A DNA stretch of 64,000 nt from Geminicoccaceae bacterium SCSIO 64248 (GTDB lineage: Bacteria; Pseudomonadota; Alphaproteobacteria; Geminicoccales; Geminicoccaceae), in the NCBI GenBank assembly GCA_029814805.1, contig CP122394.1, positions 248,001-312,000 on the forward strand. Direction: 5' to 3'. Under the pieces are notes generated by a model. That model was not told the origin of the DNA. It saw only the letters and a program-made list of their open reading frames with translations, and searched no databases. Numbering within the stretch: position 1 is the first letter of the stretch; each line of letters starts with the position of its first letter. Below, in pieces: positions 52,094-61,421 of the stretch. The position numbers were made by a program, and so were the translations under genes.

Positions 52094-53127
52094 TGCGCAC
52101 CATCGTCCCGATGGCGACGGCGATGCTGCTTCTCGCCGCCTGCAATACGAATAGCGGTGTCGACACGTCGCCCGACTACGTCGCGGCACGCCCGGCCGAA
52201 CGGGTGCCGGACTTGCAGCCGGCCGTGCAGCGCGAAGCGCGGGCACCGCGTCTGCGCGGTGCGCGTGCTGTCGACAAGGCGCTACGCGCCGTGACCATCC
52301 AGCCGACCGATCTCGAGATCCAAGGCAATAGCTGGATCATCGACGATGTCGATCCGCGCGCGGTCTACCTGGTGCCGACCGCGCCCTTGTCGCCGACCAC
52401 GATCCTGCTGCCGCCGGGTGAGGCGCTGACCTCGGCCGTCTCAGGCAGCACGGAGGACTTCACGGTCGGCACGGCGCAAAGCGGCGACCGGGCGGCGATC
52501 ACGGTCATGCCGAACTGCGCCAATCCCAAGACCGAGCGCTTCGCGGAGGACAGCGACACGCCCTTGGTGCGTTGCATGACCGTGACCGCGAAGTCGACAT
52601 TCATCACCTCAGGCGGCGTCTACCACTTCCTGTTCCCGGTCTATGACTGGACGGCCGTCGCCCTGGTCGAAGTCAACAAGGCGCCGCCGCCGCAGACCAA
52701 TCCCTACGCCCCCCTCCGCCCGCCATTCCCGACCGCGGCGGCGACGCCGCTCTTCATCGAGCGCACCGGCGCGTGGCGCGCACCCTGGGCACCGATCCAG
52801 GCCTATGCCGACCCCGACAAGCTGGTGATCGAGTTTCGCAAGCCGGTCGGACAGCTGCCCGGCCTGTTTGTCGGCCTGCAGGGCGAAGCGATGGTCAACT
52901 ATTATACGATCGACACGCCGACCGCGCTCTATCTCGTCACCAACCGACGCGTGACCGAAGCGCAGCTGCGGCTCGATGATCAGGTGATCACCCTGACCGC
53001 CGGCCGTGGTCAGGTGGAGGATCTGAGCCCGGAACAGGCGCGCGCGCCGCAAAGCGTCAGCCCGACCAATAGCGGCGCGCGTGAGCGGCGCGAGCGTGAG
53101 GTGCAAAGCCGGGAGGCCGGGGCATGA
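52093..53127 (+). CDS. trbG: TrbG/VirB9-like outer-membrane component with lipobox
   Basis: A 344-residue VirB9/TrbG protein. The start (MRTIVPMATAMLLLAAC) is a lipoprotein signal with Cys at residue 17. VirB9-type domains follow, with ALRAVTIQPTDLEIQGNSWI and TSGGVYHFLFPVYDWTAVAL, then the C-terminal domain with VVNY-like MVNYYTIDTPTALYLVTNRR. Usually the lipid anchor is supplied by separate VirB7/TrbH, which I do not find here. ATG 52093 shares a base with the trbF stop. Part of the outer-membrane core with TrbI. Confidence 0.85.
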   Translation: MRTIVPMATAMLLLAACNTNSGVDTSPDYVAARPAERVPDLQPAVQREARAPRLRGARAVDKALRAVTIQPTDLEIQGNSWIIDDVDPRAVYLVPTAPLSPTTILLPPGEALTSAVSGSTEDFTVGTAQSGDRAAITVMPNCANPKTERFAEDSDTPLVRCMTVTAKSTFITSGGVYHFLFPVYDWTAVALVEVNKAPPPQTNPYAPLRPPFPTAAATPLFIERTGAWRAPWAPIQAYADPDKLVIEFRKPVGQLPGLFVGLQGEAMVNYYTIDTPTALYLVTNRRVTEAQLRLDDQVITLTAGRGQVEDLSPEQARAPQSVSPTNSGARERREREVQSREAGA

Positions 53128-54134
53128 GCGGCACGTTTCGCACCCAGCCCGATCCGGCGCAGACCGCCCGCCGAGGCGGGCGGTTCTTCCGCTGGCTGTT
53201 GGGCACCCTGTTTTTCCTTGTCGGCTTGGCGGTCCTGACGGGCGTGCTCGTGAGCACGTGGTGGCGTCAGCCATCACCACCGCCCGAGCCGGAGGTGCGT
53301 CCTGTTACCGGCCGGATGCCGAACTACGACGCGATCGAGGAGCCGCCACCGCCGCAGATCGTCGAGCGGCGCGTCGAGGTTCCGGTCGAGACCGTGGTCG
53401 AGACTGAAGTGCCGGGGCCGCCCCAGCCGGTAGCACCGGTGCCGACCGGCCCGGAGCGCGATCCGATCCGCCTGGGCAATGTCGCCTTTCGGATCGACGT
53501 GCCGGCCGCCGAACGGCCCGGCTATCGTGACGGCCGCATCCCCATGCGTGGCCAGGGCTGCGCCTTGCGGCCCGGTGTCTCGACCATGCCGGCCAAGCTC
53601 GTGACGGCGGTCAACTCCGAGATTCCAGGGCAGGTCATCGCCGAGGTCAGCGAGACGGTCTATTCGCCCGATCTCGGCTATGAGAACAAGCCGCTGGTGC
53701 CGGCCGGCACGCGTGTGGTCGGCATGCTCGACAAGGGCGGTGGCCTGACGCTTGACCGCGAGCGGGTCGACATCGCCTGGACCGAGATGACCAATCGCTA
53801 TGGCTTCGGCGGCAATCGCGGCGTGACCCAAGTGGCCCTCGGCCGTGCGTTCGACGCGTCGGCCGATGGCTCGGCCGGCTCCGGCGGCGTGGTCGAGATG
53901 CGCTGGGGCCAGCTCTTTGCCTATGCCGCCCTGACCACGATCTTCAACGTCGCGCAGCGCGGCGCGGTCGACGGTTCCGGTGCCCTGGTCGACGCCCAGC
54001 GCGAGACCAGCCGCACAGTCGGCGATGTTGGCCAGGAGGTCGTGGAGCGTTCCTTGGATTGGGAGCCACGGATCTCGATTCGGGCCGGCACCCAGGTCCG
54101 GATTCTCATCCAGGAAACCGTCCAGGTCTGCTGA
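53124..54134 (+). CDS. trbI: TrbI/VirB10-like core protein
   Basis: A 336-residue VirB10 protein. A cytoplasmic start and one membrane helix (FFRWLLGTLFFLVGLAVLTG, about 21-40) are followed by a Pro/Glu-rich spacer (about 50-115). The C-terminal beta-barrel domain has ALRPGVSTMPAKLVTAVNSE, PLVPAGTRVVGMLDKGGGLT and a closing IRAGTQVRILIQETVQV. It spans the envelope and senses ATP use by the ATPases. It overlaps trbG by four bases and is the last gene of the trbF-trbG-trbI unit. Confidence 0.88.
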   Translation: MSGTFRTQPDPAQTARRGGRFFRWLLGTLFFLVGLAVLTGVLVSTWWRQPSPPPEPEVRPVTGRMPNYDAIEEPPPPQIVERRVEVPVETVVETEVPGPPQPVAPVPTGPERDPIRLGNVAFRIDVPAAERPGYRDGRIPMRGQGCALRPGVSTMPAKLVTAVNSEIPGQVIAEVSETVYSPDLGYENKPLVPAGTRVVGMLDKGGGLTLDRERVDIAWTEMTNRYGFGGNRGVTQVALGRAFDASADGSAGSGGVVEMRWGQLFAYAALTTIFNVAQRGAVDGSGALVDAQRETSRTVGDVGQEVVERSLDWEPRISIRAGTQVRILIQETVQVC

Positions 54135-54339
54135 GCAACCTTTCAAAAAAACAAAACACGGGAATGACCGGAGGCATTGCCGTTGTAACCGGGAATGTGC
54201 AACGGAATTGTCATGAACGAAAAACCATGGTCCGATCGTTGTAAGGATCGAATGCCGAGCTGGGGCATCGTTTTTGGATTTTGACGAAGCACGGTGCGTG
54301 CGAGACACGATCTGTTGTTGTGATCGCGAAAGGTAAAGC

Positions 54340-54900
54340 GTGGCGCAGAAGCGAAAGCCGTCGAAGTACAAACGAATTAGCTTGTATGTGCGTTTGTCGG
54401 AACAAGAACGCAGGTTTATCGACGACGTGCGCTTGCGCTATCCCGGCCTTGCCCGTTCCAAGGCGATGGAGGATGCGCTCGTCCGTTTCATGGCGAAGGT
54501 CGATGCTGGCGAAGCGATCACCTTGGAGACGCTGCGCACGCGCCGCAACGAGGAGATGGTGATCCGTGGCTATACCGTCGACAACGCGGTCACCAACCGG
54601 CTGACCGATATGTGCGAGCGGCGCATGTGGCACCAGAGCATGATCGTTCGTGTCGCGATCGCCCATCTCGCGCGGGATGTGAAAGAGCACGACGCTCAGC
54701 TCGAGGAGGACGCCAGGTCCTTGGGCGAGCCGACGCCGCCGCCGGAGCCGCCGCCCCCGGTGGTGGTGCCCGAGCCGGAACCCGAGCCGGAGGCGCCGGA
54801 TGAGTCCGCGCCGCCGTTACCGGCGCCTGGACGTCAGCATGGCCGGCCTAGGGGCTGGCGACCACTAACCGATAAGCACCCGCGATTGCGTCGGCGCTGA
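54340..54900 (+). CDS. Possible relaxosome accessory DNA-binding protein with Pro-rich tail
   Basis: A 186-residue protein starting at GTG 54340. The N-terminal third (KYKRISLYVRLSEQERRFID, then RSKAMEDALVRFM) looks like a ribbon-helix-helix DNA-binding domain of the MobC/TraJ style. A helical middle is followed by a low-complexity Pro/Glu segment (PPPEPPPPVVVPEPEPEPE). Similar small proteins bind oriT or repress tra promoters; this role is inferred. The last 53 bases overlap the convergent traF gene. The 205 bases ahead (54135-54339) hold no gene. Confidence 0.55.
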   Translation: MAQKRKPSKYKRISLYVRLSEQERRFIDDVRLRYPGLARSKAMEDALVRFMAKVDAGEAITLETLRTRRNEEMVIRGYTVDNAVTNRLTDMCERRMWHQSMIVRVAIAHLARDVKEHDAQLEEDARSLGEPTPPPEPPPPVVVPEPEPEPEAPDESAPPLPAPGRQHGRPRGWRPLTDKHPRLRRR

Positions 54901-55327
54901 CCGGGCCGATATAGCGGCTGTCATAGCTGTCGCCGGCGCCGTAACCCACATATTCGTCCGGGCCGAGTTGACGGCAGCCGCGCCAGACAGGGATCTCCAT
55001 CATGCGCGCGGTGATGCTGATCTCTGGCATCCAGCGGTCGTCAAGGCGATGGGCCTGACGGGCCTCGTCCCAGCAATAAGTCTGGCCGGGCAGGCCCTCG
55101 ATCCGCTTCATCAGATAGCTGCGGCCCCAATTTGGGGCCTCGTCGAGCACGATGGTTTCGCCGCGCTCGATCGGCGTTCCGTGGGCGTAGACATAGAGAC
55201 CGCGCGGCATCGAGGTGCCCATCTCCCAGAGCACGAGGCGGGGCATGCCCAGCGCGTGAGCACCATAGGCAAGGGTCAGCACGATCGCCATGGCGATCAG
55301 GATGCGGCCGAGCAGTCGTGTGATCAT
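54848..55327 (-). CDS. traF: Conjugative signal peptidase TraF (S26 family)
   Basis: A 159-residue S26C peptidase that processes the TrbC pilin, in RP4 by cyclisation. One membrane helix (LLGRILIAMAIVLTLAYGAH) is followed by the catalytic Ser in WEMGTSMPRGLYVY (about 41) and the Lys in YLMKRIEGLPGQ (about 79). CRQLGPDEYVGYG and YDSRYIGPVSADAIAG complete the family pattern. ATG 55327 is three bases after the stop of the upstream small gene. Catalytic residues are intact. Confidence 0.88.
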   Translation of the reverse strand: MITRLLGRILIAMAIVLTLAYGAHALGMPRLVLWEMGTSMPRGLYVYAHGTPIERGETIVLDEAPNWGRSYLMKRIEGLPGQTYCWDEARQAHRLDDRWMPEISITARMMEIPVWRGCRQLGPDEYVGYGAGDSYDSRYIGPVSADAIAGAYRLVVASP

Positions 55328-55329
55328 GA

Positions 55330-55533
55330 TCAGACCGTGAGCTGCCTGTCCTCGTGGAGCGCCTCGTGGATCGACCGGTTCAGAATGCGCGAGAGCAGAC
55401 GATTCAGGGTCATGCTGCCCTTGAACCGCGCGTTGTGCTCCTGAACCAGCTTTTGCACGTAGTCGAGATATTCGGCCTCGAGCTCGAGCCGTGCCGTGAT
55501 CTGTTGCGGTGGCGATCGAAAATCGATGGGCAT
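55330..55533 (-). CDS. Ribbon-helix-helix-type small protein upstream of traF (67 aa)
   Basis: Encodes MPIDFRSPPQQITARLELEA and EHNARFKGSMTLNRLLSRIL, fitting a strand-helix-helix DNA-binding protein. ATG 55533 was chosen over an upstream frame that is Ser/Arg-rich. It is probably a regulator of traF or of the divergent traG operon. Not assigned to a named family. Confidence 0.6.
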   Translation of the reverse strand: MPIDFRSPPQQITARLELEAEYLDYVQKLVQEHNARFKGSMTLNRLLSRILNRSIHEALHEDRQLTV

Positions 55534-55835
55534 GGCGGAACCGAGGGCTGACGATCGAGGTTGCACTGCGCGCCTGAACGTGTCTGAACACAATACCTAT
55601 GTCAATGTCAATGTACCCCTACTGTTGTACATCGGTAGAACCACGCCGACACGACGCGGCTACGTCGCCGTCGGTGTCATCACGAAATGAGTGTTCGCCT
55701 TCTGTGTTTCGAGAAGGTAGTGTTTACGCATCAAGAAAAGGCGGAAAGCTGAAAACTTCCGCTTCGGCTGCGGCTGGAGGTGATGATTCGACCACGTGTT
55801 GTACGGACACATGCTCTGAAGGAAGGTGATCGACT
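55534..55835. promoter_or_regulatory. Divergent control region between the small regulator and traG
   Basis: No gene. The AT-richer stretch 55590-55640 holds tandem words (ATGTCAATGTCAATGTAC) and a TGTAC/GTACA pair around CCCTACTGTT, possible operator sites. TTGTGTT-like promoter elements are visible but not convincingly spaced. GAAGGTG at 55820-55826 precedes the traG start. Confidence 0.4.
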
Positions 55836-57548
55836 ATGGCAGCCAAGATTCTTGCGCCCTTGATCACGTCGATATTGGTCGTGTTCCTGGCTGCGTCGAC
55901 CGCGATCGCCTGGCGCTTCGGTTTCCATCCGGCCCTGGGCGAGCCTCTGGCCGGCAAGTTCTATCCACCTCTGGCCGCCTGGAGCTGGTGGAACGCGTGG
56001 GGTTATCAGCCCGCGTACCGGCCGCAATTCCTCCAGGGCCTCGCCCTGGCGCTGCTCCCGGTCGGCGCGGGGATCACCGCGGCGGCCAGCCAGATCTTCA
56101 AAGGCGGCGGCCTCGGCCATAACCGTCGTCAGCGCGACGAGCGTGACGATGCCGGCCTCGGCAAGCCGGCCGATCTTTTCAAGACCGAGCGGATTCAGAC
56201 CGAGGGCTACGGTGTCGTGCTTGGCCGGGTCGGCAATCGGCTCTTGCGCGACCAGGGCAAGGGGCACGTTCTGATTCAAGGAGCGTCCCGTTCGGGCAAG
56301 GGCAGCACGTTCGTCGTGCCGACCTTGGTCACACATGGCGGTTCGATGCTGGTGCTCGACATGAAAGGCGAGCTGGCCGACATCACCGGCCGAAGGCGGG
56401 AGCAATTCGGACCCAGCTTCGTCTGGAATCCAATGGACCCCGAGACCGTTCGCTACAATCCGTTGCTTGAGTTGCGCGGCCTGGACGATCCGTCCGAGCT
56501 ACGCGCCGAGTGCGAGAAGCTGTCGCTTCTGCTCATGCGGGTCGGTGATTCCGCGAACGCCGAGGCTTTTTGGAACAAGGCCGGTTCCGAGCTGATCACG
56601 GGTCTGCTGGTGCATGTCTGCGAGGTTGGCACGCCGACCTTTGGTCATATGTGGCGTCTTCTCGAGGACGTCATGGCCGGCAAGCGGCCTAAGTCCATGA
56701 GCGCGTTCGTCCGGAGGCGGATCGATCAATACGCGCGCATGGAGTACCGGCTGCGCAGCTCGCTCGACAAGACCCTGACCACGGCGTTGTCGTTCTTGAG
56801 CGAGCCTTTGGTTCAGCAGGCGACGAGCGACAGCGATCTGCGCGGGAGCGATCTGCAGGGCGGTGTCAACCCGGTCACGCTGTTTCTCGTCGTTCCGCTC
56901 GATCACGCCGAGCGTCTTTATCCGCTGACCCGCGTCGTATTGCAGATGCTGATCAAACCCTTGCTCTATCATGAGGTCGTGCTCGCCGATGGTCGCAAGA
57001 AGCAGCACGACGTTCTGCTCATGCTCGATGAGTTTCCACGGCTCGGCCACATGGAGTTTATCCAAAAGGATCTGGCGACTTGTGCCGGTTATGGCGTGCG
57101 CGCGGTTCTGATCGCTCAGGACGAGGAAGACCTGCTGCGCATCTATGGCGATCACCAGTCGCTGATCTCGAACTGCCAGACCAAGTGCCTGATTCCGTCC
57201 TATTCCGCGTCCACTTTGGCTACCGCGCGTGCCTTGGGCGGGGAGCAACTCGTCGCTTACGGCTCGCGTCAGCGTCAGCCGGGCAAGCTCATGTTGCCGA
57301 GTTGGGGCGAAAGCGAGAGCCGGGCATCGGTGCTCAACGAGCGTGAGATGCTCCGGCGCGGCAAAAGTGAGGTTCTGATTTTCGCCCAGCCGGCGCCGCC
57401 GACCTGGCTGCACAAGATCGAATACTGGCAGCAGCCGGGATTGCTGGAGCACGTCAGCCCGGTCGGCCTGCCGCCCGCCATCGAAGCTCGAAACGCAGAG
57501 GAGACGGCGCGCAAGGCGCAACTTCAGCAAAAGGAGCGAGCGGCGTGA
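55836..57548 (+). CDS. traG: Type IV coupling protein TraG/VirD4
   Basis: A 570-residue VirD4-family ATPase that links the relaxosome to the Trb channel. Two N-terminal membrane helices (about 5-25, 67-84) precede Walker A GHVLIQGASRSGKGSTFVVP (about 144-163), then LVLDMKGELADITGRRR. Walker B is VLLMLDEFPRLGHM (about 389-402), followed by LIAQDEEDLLRIYG. The C-terminal PPTWLHKIEYW is also typical. It heads a two-gene plus-strand unit with the next ORF (overlap ATGA-like, GTGA). Confidence 0.92.
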   Translation: MAAKILAPLITSILVVFLAASTAIAWRFGFHPALGEPLAGKFYPPLAAWSWWNAWGYQPAYRPQFLQGLALALLPVGAGITAAASQIFKGGGLGHNRRQRDERDDAGLGKPADLFKTERIQTEGYGVVLGRVGNRLLRDQGKGHVLIQGASRSGKGSTFVVPTLVTHGGSMLVLDMKGELADITGRRREQFGPSFVWNPMDPETVRYNPLLELRGLDDPSELRAECEKLSLLLMRVGDSANAEAFWNKAGSELITGLLVHVCEVGTPTFGHMWRLLEDVMAGKRPKSMSAFVRRRIDQYARMEYRLRSSLDKTLTTALSFLSEPLVQQATSDSDLRGSDLQGGVNPVTLFLVVPLDHAERLYPLTRVVLQMLIKPLLYHEVVLADGRKKQHDVLLMLDEFPRLGHMEFIQKDLATCAGYGVRAVLIAQDEEDLLRIYGDHQSLISNCQTKCLIPSYSASTLATARALGGEQLVAYGSRQRQPGKLMLPSWGESESRASVLNEREMLRRGKSEVLIFAQPAPPTWLHKIEYWQQPGLLEHVSPVGLPPAIEARNAEETARKAQLQQKERAA

Positions 57549-58405
57549 AGAAGCCGATTCCCGACAACATCGTCGATTTGTTCCTCACCGAGCAGGAGTT
57601 CTCCGCGCTCGAACGTCGAGCGGCGCCGGTCAGTCCGAATGCCTGGGCGCGTGAGGTCGTGCTGCGCGCCTTGCCCGGTGATGAACCCGAAGCGCCCGAG
57701 TTGGCCGCACGGCGCGCGGAGATGGAATTGCTCGAATGGTCCGAGGCGATCTGGAAACAGCTCGATGCACTCGACAAGGGCAAGCTGAAGAACGTTGCGC
57801 AGCCCGAGTTGAAGGACAAGCCGCCTCTGGTCGCTGATCCATCCAATCGTGTGCTAGGCATCGCGGCCGGTGGCATGATTCTGTGGCTCGTTTCGATAGG
57901 GCTTCCATTCATCGGTCAGTCGATAACGCTTGCGCAGTCCTTGGCCAGCGTCTCGGTTCTTTTTTCGTTCGGTGCTTTCGCTGACTGGATTGCCGCTTCG
58001 ATCCTGCCGCGCCGCGCCTGGAAACGGCAATACGCGGGTCAACAGCACGAGACCGTCGAGCAGCGCGTCAACGCCGGCAAAGAGCAGGTCGAGAAGCGCA
58101 CCGAAGAGCTTATGGGGACGTCAGGTTGGGATGAGGCGAGCGCCTACAGTCGTGCTTGGCAGGAGCAGATCTTCCTCGAGCTCATGACTCATTCCCAGTT
58201 CATCTCGCCGATGGAGCGCAGTCGTGCGCTGCACATTGCTCGGCGTTTCGTCGCGAACAAGGTGACGGAGATCGAGCGATCGGTCGAGGAACGGCTTGGT
58301 GCCCAGAATAGGAGCTGGGTGAAGATGACCTTCGGTCAGGGTGGCGAGAATAAAGACGACGATGGCGACAACCCGGAGGGCAAGGACGACGGTATCAGCC
58401 GCTAA
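57545..58405 (+). CDS. Membrane protein downstream of traG (286 aa)
   Basis: GTG 57545 overlaps the traG stop. A soluble start (NIVDLFLTEQEFSALERRAA) resembling small RHH/antitoxin-like segments is followed by two membrane helices (VLGIAAGGMILWLVSIGLPF about 103-122 and AQSLASVSVLFSFGAFADWI). A coiled, charged C-terminal half follows (HETVEQRVNAGKEQVEKRTE). No family recognised; it is probably a partner of TraG. It converges with the gene at 58402 with a four-base overlap. Confidence 0.65.
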   Translation: MKKPIPDNIVDLFLTEQEFSALERRAAPVSPNAWAREVVLRALPGDEPEAPELAARRAEMELLEWSEAIWKQLDALDKGKLKNVAQPELKDKPPLVADPSNRVLGIAAGGMILWLVSIGLPFIGQSITLAQSLASVSVLFSFGAFADWIAASILPRRAWKRQYAGQQHETVEQRVNAGKEQVEKRTEELMGTSGWDEASAYSRAWQEQIFLELMTHSQFISPMERSRALHIARRFVANKVTEIERSVEERLGAQNRSWVKMTFGQGGENKDDDGDNPEGKDDGISR

Positions 58406-58710
58406 CGGGCGTTGGGTCCGGCACCGTAACGGTGCCAGACCCGGAGTTGCCAATCGACCAGCTCGAGCCCGTTGCCTTCGATCACGTCACGCATGGCATA
58501 AAAGCTGGTGAACTGTTCGAACTCGGTGCCGAGCCACACCACGGGGCTGCCGTCCGGCCATTCCAGGCCCGACACGAAAAAGTAGGTGCCCATGGCATCG
58601 TCATAGCCGATCACCGCGTTGGTGTCGGTCAGACCGGCCGCGCGCACTTCGGCCCAGTACCGTCCATTCGGGAAAACCTCGGGATCGGTATAGGCAGGCT
58701 CGTCACTCAT
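58402..58710 (-). CDS. Small hypothetical protein after traA (102 aa)
   Basis: Encodes MSDEPAYTDPEVFPNGRYWA, NAVIGYDDAMGTYFFVSGLE and LELVDWQLRVWHRYGAGPNA; aromatic-rich and probably a compact beta fold. ATG 58710 is three bases after the traA stop; a TTG at 58716 would overlap it. No family known to me. Position suggests co-expression with the relaxase. Confidence 0.6.
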   Translation of the reverse strand: MSDEPAYTDPEVFPNGRYWAEVRAAGLTDTNAVIGYDDAMGTYFFVSGLEWPDGSPVVWLGTEFEQFTSFYAMRDVIEGNGLELVDWQLRVWHRYGAGPNAR

Positions 58711-58712
58711 GC

Positions 58713-61415
58713 TCAACGCTCGATGCCACCGTCGCGCCCGCGGCCGCTGCGTCGCCGCTCTTCCTGGATGCGCTCCAAGTGCTGACGGTGACGATGGGAC
58801 CGCGCACGCTCCTCGGCCTCGCGCTGTTCGACCAGATCCTTGAACTCGGCTTTGTTCTCGCGCTGTTCGGCCATGTGCGTCGCGCGTTGACCGGAGCGTG
58901 CCTGCACGTCGCGCTCATGCTGCTTGGCACGATCCTCGGCCAGTTCGTTGTCGCGCAGCGCACCGCTCATCTTGCCCATGCCGGCACGCACCACGCTCCA
59001 GAGCAGCTCGAACAGACCGGCTTCCGGCATGCGCTTCTCGGCACGCTGGAACGTCTGGTCGACTTCATCATGTTGACGGATGCGTGCGGCCCGATCGCGG
59101 GTCGCATCGAGCGGATCGGACGGGGCAGGGCGCTCGGCTGGCTGTGTGTCTGCTCCGGACGTGGTGCGCACACTCTTGATGATGCGATCGAACAGGCCGG
59201 GGCGCTGCGCCTCCTTGCGCTCGCCATAATCGAGCGCGTTGTCCTTGCTCCGGTCGCGCCTCAGCCGATTGGCCATGGCGTCGAGCGATGCGAAGTCGGT
59301 CGTGCTGTAGACCAGATCGGTGCCGGCGCGATGGCGCGACATCGCCACGTAGGCGGCGTGGCGATCCATGTGCGGTGTCGCCAGCATGAAGGAGCGATCG
59401 ACCGTAACGCTTTGCGCCTTGTGCATCGTGATGGCGTAGCCGTGGTCGAAGTGATCGTACTGGCGGCGTTCGAACGTGACCTTGTCGCCGGTGCCTGGGC
59501 CGTTGGCACTGTCGAGCTGCACGGTCAAGCGGCTGGCCGAGATGCTGCGCAGCGTGCCGGTCGTGCCGTTCTGCACGCCGAGCTCGCGGCTGTTCTCCAG
59601 AAACACGATCCGGTCGCCGGCCGCGAACGGCTTGCTACCGTTCCGGGTCTGAATCGACTTGTCTTCGGATTCGAGTCCACCGCTTTTGCGCATGACGTTC
59701 CGCGCCGAGCGATTGAGACTTGCGGTTCGTTCGCGCGTGTAGCTGTACATGATCGACGAGCGCTCCGGCGCCTCTTGCCGATCGTGATTCCACCGCTTGA
59801 GCACGTTCTCTTGGGCGTCGACTGTGTTGCTGGCCGCATGCACCATGCCGGCATTCTCGAAGCGCTTGAGCGCATCCCCGATCTTGCCGGCCGCCAGCTC
59901 CTTGACCGCCTCGCGCTGCCAGTCGTCACGCTGACGCTGCACCTGGGTCATCTCCACCGAGCCATGTCGCTCGGTCAGCATGCGGAACGGCGACCCCGCG
60001 CCGATCGCCTGGAACTGATGCACGTCACCGACCGCGACCAGCTTGGCGCCAGCCTGCTCGACCTCGCGCATCAGCCGCTCCATGCGCCTGGTGTCGACCA
60101 TCGCCGCCTCGTCGAGCACGAACACGTCGCGATCGCTCAGACGATCGCGATCGCGGTCCCAGGCATGCTGCCAGGAGTCGAGCGTCCGCCCCTCCATGCC
60201 CGTGCTCTCGGCCAGATTGCGTGACGCGACACCAGACAACGCACCGCCGCGCACGCGATGACCGGACTCCTCCCACGCCGCGCGTCCAGCCCGCAGCATC
60301 GTGCTCTTGCCGGTGCCGGCAAAACCTTCGACCAGCGACAGGCCCTCGCTTCTGGTGATGTGCTGCAGCGCCTCGCGTTGGTCTTCACTGAGCGTGACGT
60401 TGCGTGTCGCCTGGTCGAAGGCACGCTGTGTGACACGATGATCCTTCTGCGAGACGAGCGACCGGCCGGCATCGACGATCGCCTGCTCGCGTCCGATCTG
60501 CTCTCTCGTACTGAACCGATCGACGCCTTTCGCATCCGGGCCGAGCCGCACCAGCTCCGGCGACGCTTCGATCTTGGCCAGCACCGTTTGGAACTGCTCC
60601 GCGCCATCGGTCTGCCGGTTGACCAGCCGCGCCAGGTCCGCCCGCGTGAACGTCGCCTGCTGCTGGGTCAGCAACGACAGAGCCGTGGATGGATCGTCCG
60701 CGATCGTCTGGCCGTTGCGCGCCGCGCGCTCGTTGTGCTCGGTGCGGCGGTCGGACGTCTCGCCACGCGCCTCCATCCGCTCGGCGACCCAACCGATCTT
60801 GGTTTGCGGCTCGATCCCGATGCCACGTTGCTCATACGAGCGATGATCGACCCGGATGTCATGGCCTCGCTCGGCCAGCTTCTGATTGGTTTTGACCGCC
60901 AACGCTTCCCGCCATCCCAGCATCTCCGACGACGGCTGCCAGGCTCGATCCTTCTGACCGAAGGCGCCGTCCTTGATGTGTCGTGTCGTCAGCATGACGT
61001 GCGCATGCGGGTTGCGTCCGCCGTCGCTGCCCTTGGCGACATGCACGTTCAAATCCGCAACCGCGCCACGTTTGACCAGCTGCTCCTGCACGAAGGATTG
61101 CGCCAGCGCGATGTTGTCCGCATCCGAAAGCTCGCGCGGCAGCGCAAACTCGAACTCGCGCGCCATCTGCGAGTTTTTGCGGTTCTCGACCGCCTCGACC
61201 GCGTTCCACAGCACTTCCCGGTCACGCCAGGCTTCGTTCGCGCCCTCCGGCAGCAGGATCTCCGAATGCACGATGTCCTTCTTAAGACTGTAGTCGTGAG
61301 TCAGATCCGTGCGCTCGTCGTGCAGCTTGGAACCCGAGCGATACGCCGCCGCCGCGACGCTGCTCCGGCCCTGCGACCGGCCGATCATCTGTACGCTCAT
61401 GTGATAGACGGCCAC
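58713..61415 (-). CDS. traA: TraA relaxase-helicase (MOBQ type, Ti-plasmid style)
   Basis: A 900-residue conjugative initiator. The N-terminal MobA/MobL domain has the nicking Tyr25 in AAAAYRSGSK and the metal-binding His125, His137 and His139 in NVHVAKG and NPHAHVMLTTR. A RecD/TraI-like helicase domain follows, with Walker A GFAGTGKSTMLRAG (about 378-391), Walker B VFVLDEAAMVDTRRM, VAVGDVHQFQAIGAG and GYAITMHKAQSVTVDRSF. A charged coiled tail ends the protein. It nicks oriT, stays bound to the 5' end, and unwinds the strand for transfer. ATG 61415 is seven bases after the stop of the second relaxase-like gene. Confidence 0.93.
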   Translation of the reverse strand: MAVYHMSVQMIGRSQGRSSVAAAAYRSGSKLHDERTDLTHDYSLKKDIVHSEILLPEGANEAWRDREVLWNAVEAVENRKNSQMAREFEFALPRELSDADNIALAQSFVQEQLVKRGAVADLNVHVAKGSDGGRNPHAHVMLTTRHIKDGAFGQKDRAWQPSSEMLGWREALAVKTNQKLAERGHDIRVDHRSYEQRGIGIEPQTKIGWVAERMEARGETSDRRTEHNERAARNGQTIADDPSTALSLLTQQQATFTRADLARLVNRQTDGAEQFQTVLAKIEASPELVRLGPDAKGVDRFSTREQIGREQAIVDAGRSLVSQKDHRVTQRAFDQATRNVTLSEDQREALQHITRSEGLSLVEGFAGTGKSTMLRAGRAAWEESGHRVRGGALSGVASRNLAESTGMEGRTLDSWQHAWDRDRDRLSDRDVFVLDEAAMVDTRRMERLMREVEQAGAKLVAVGDVHQFQAIGAGSPFRMLTERHGSVEMTQVQRQRDDWQREAVKELAAGKIGDALKRFENAGMVHAASNTVDAQENVLKRWNHDRQEAPERSSIMYSYTRERTASLNRSARNVMRKSGGLESEDKSIQTRNGSKPFAAGDRIVFLENSRELGVQNGTTGTLRSISASRLTVQLDSANGPGTGDKVTFERRQYDHFDHGYAITMHKAQSVTVDRSFMLATPHMDRHAAYVAMSRHRAGTDLVYSTTDFASLDAMANRLRRDRSKDNALDYGERKEAQRPGLFDRIIKSVRTTSGADTQPAERPAPSDPLDATRDRAARIRQHDEVDQTFQRAEKRMPEAGLFELLWSVVRAGMGKMSGALRDNELAEDRAKQHERDVQARSGQRATHMAEQRENKAEFKDLVEQREAEERARSHRHRQHLERIQEERRRSGRGRDGGIER

Positions 61416-61421
61416 GGAGGC

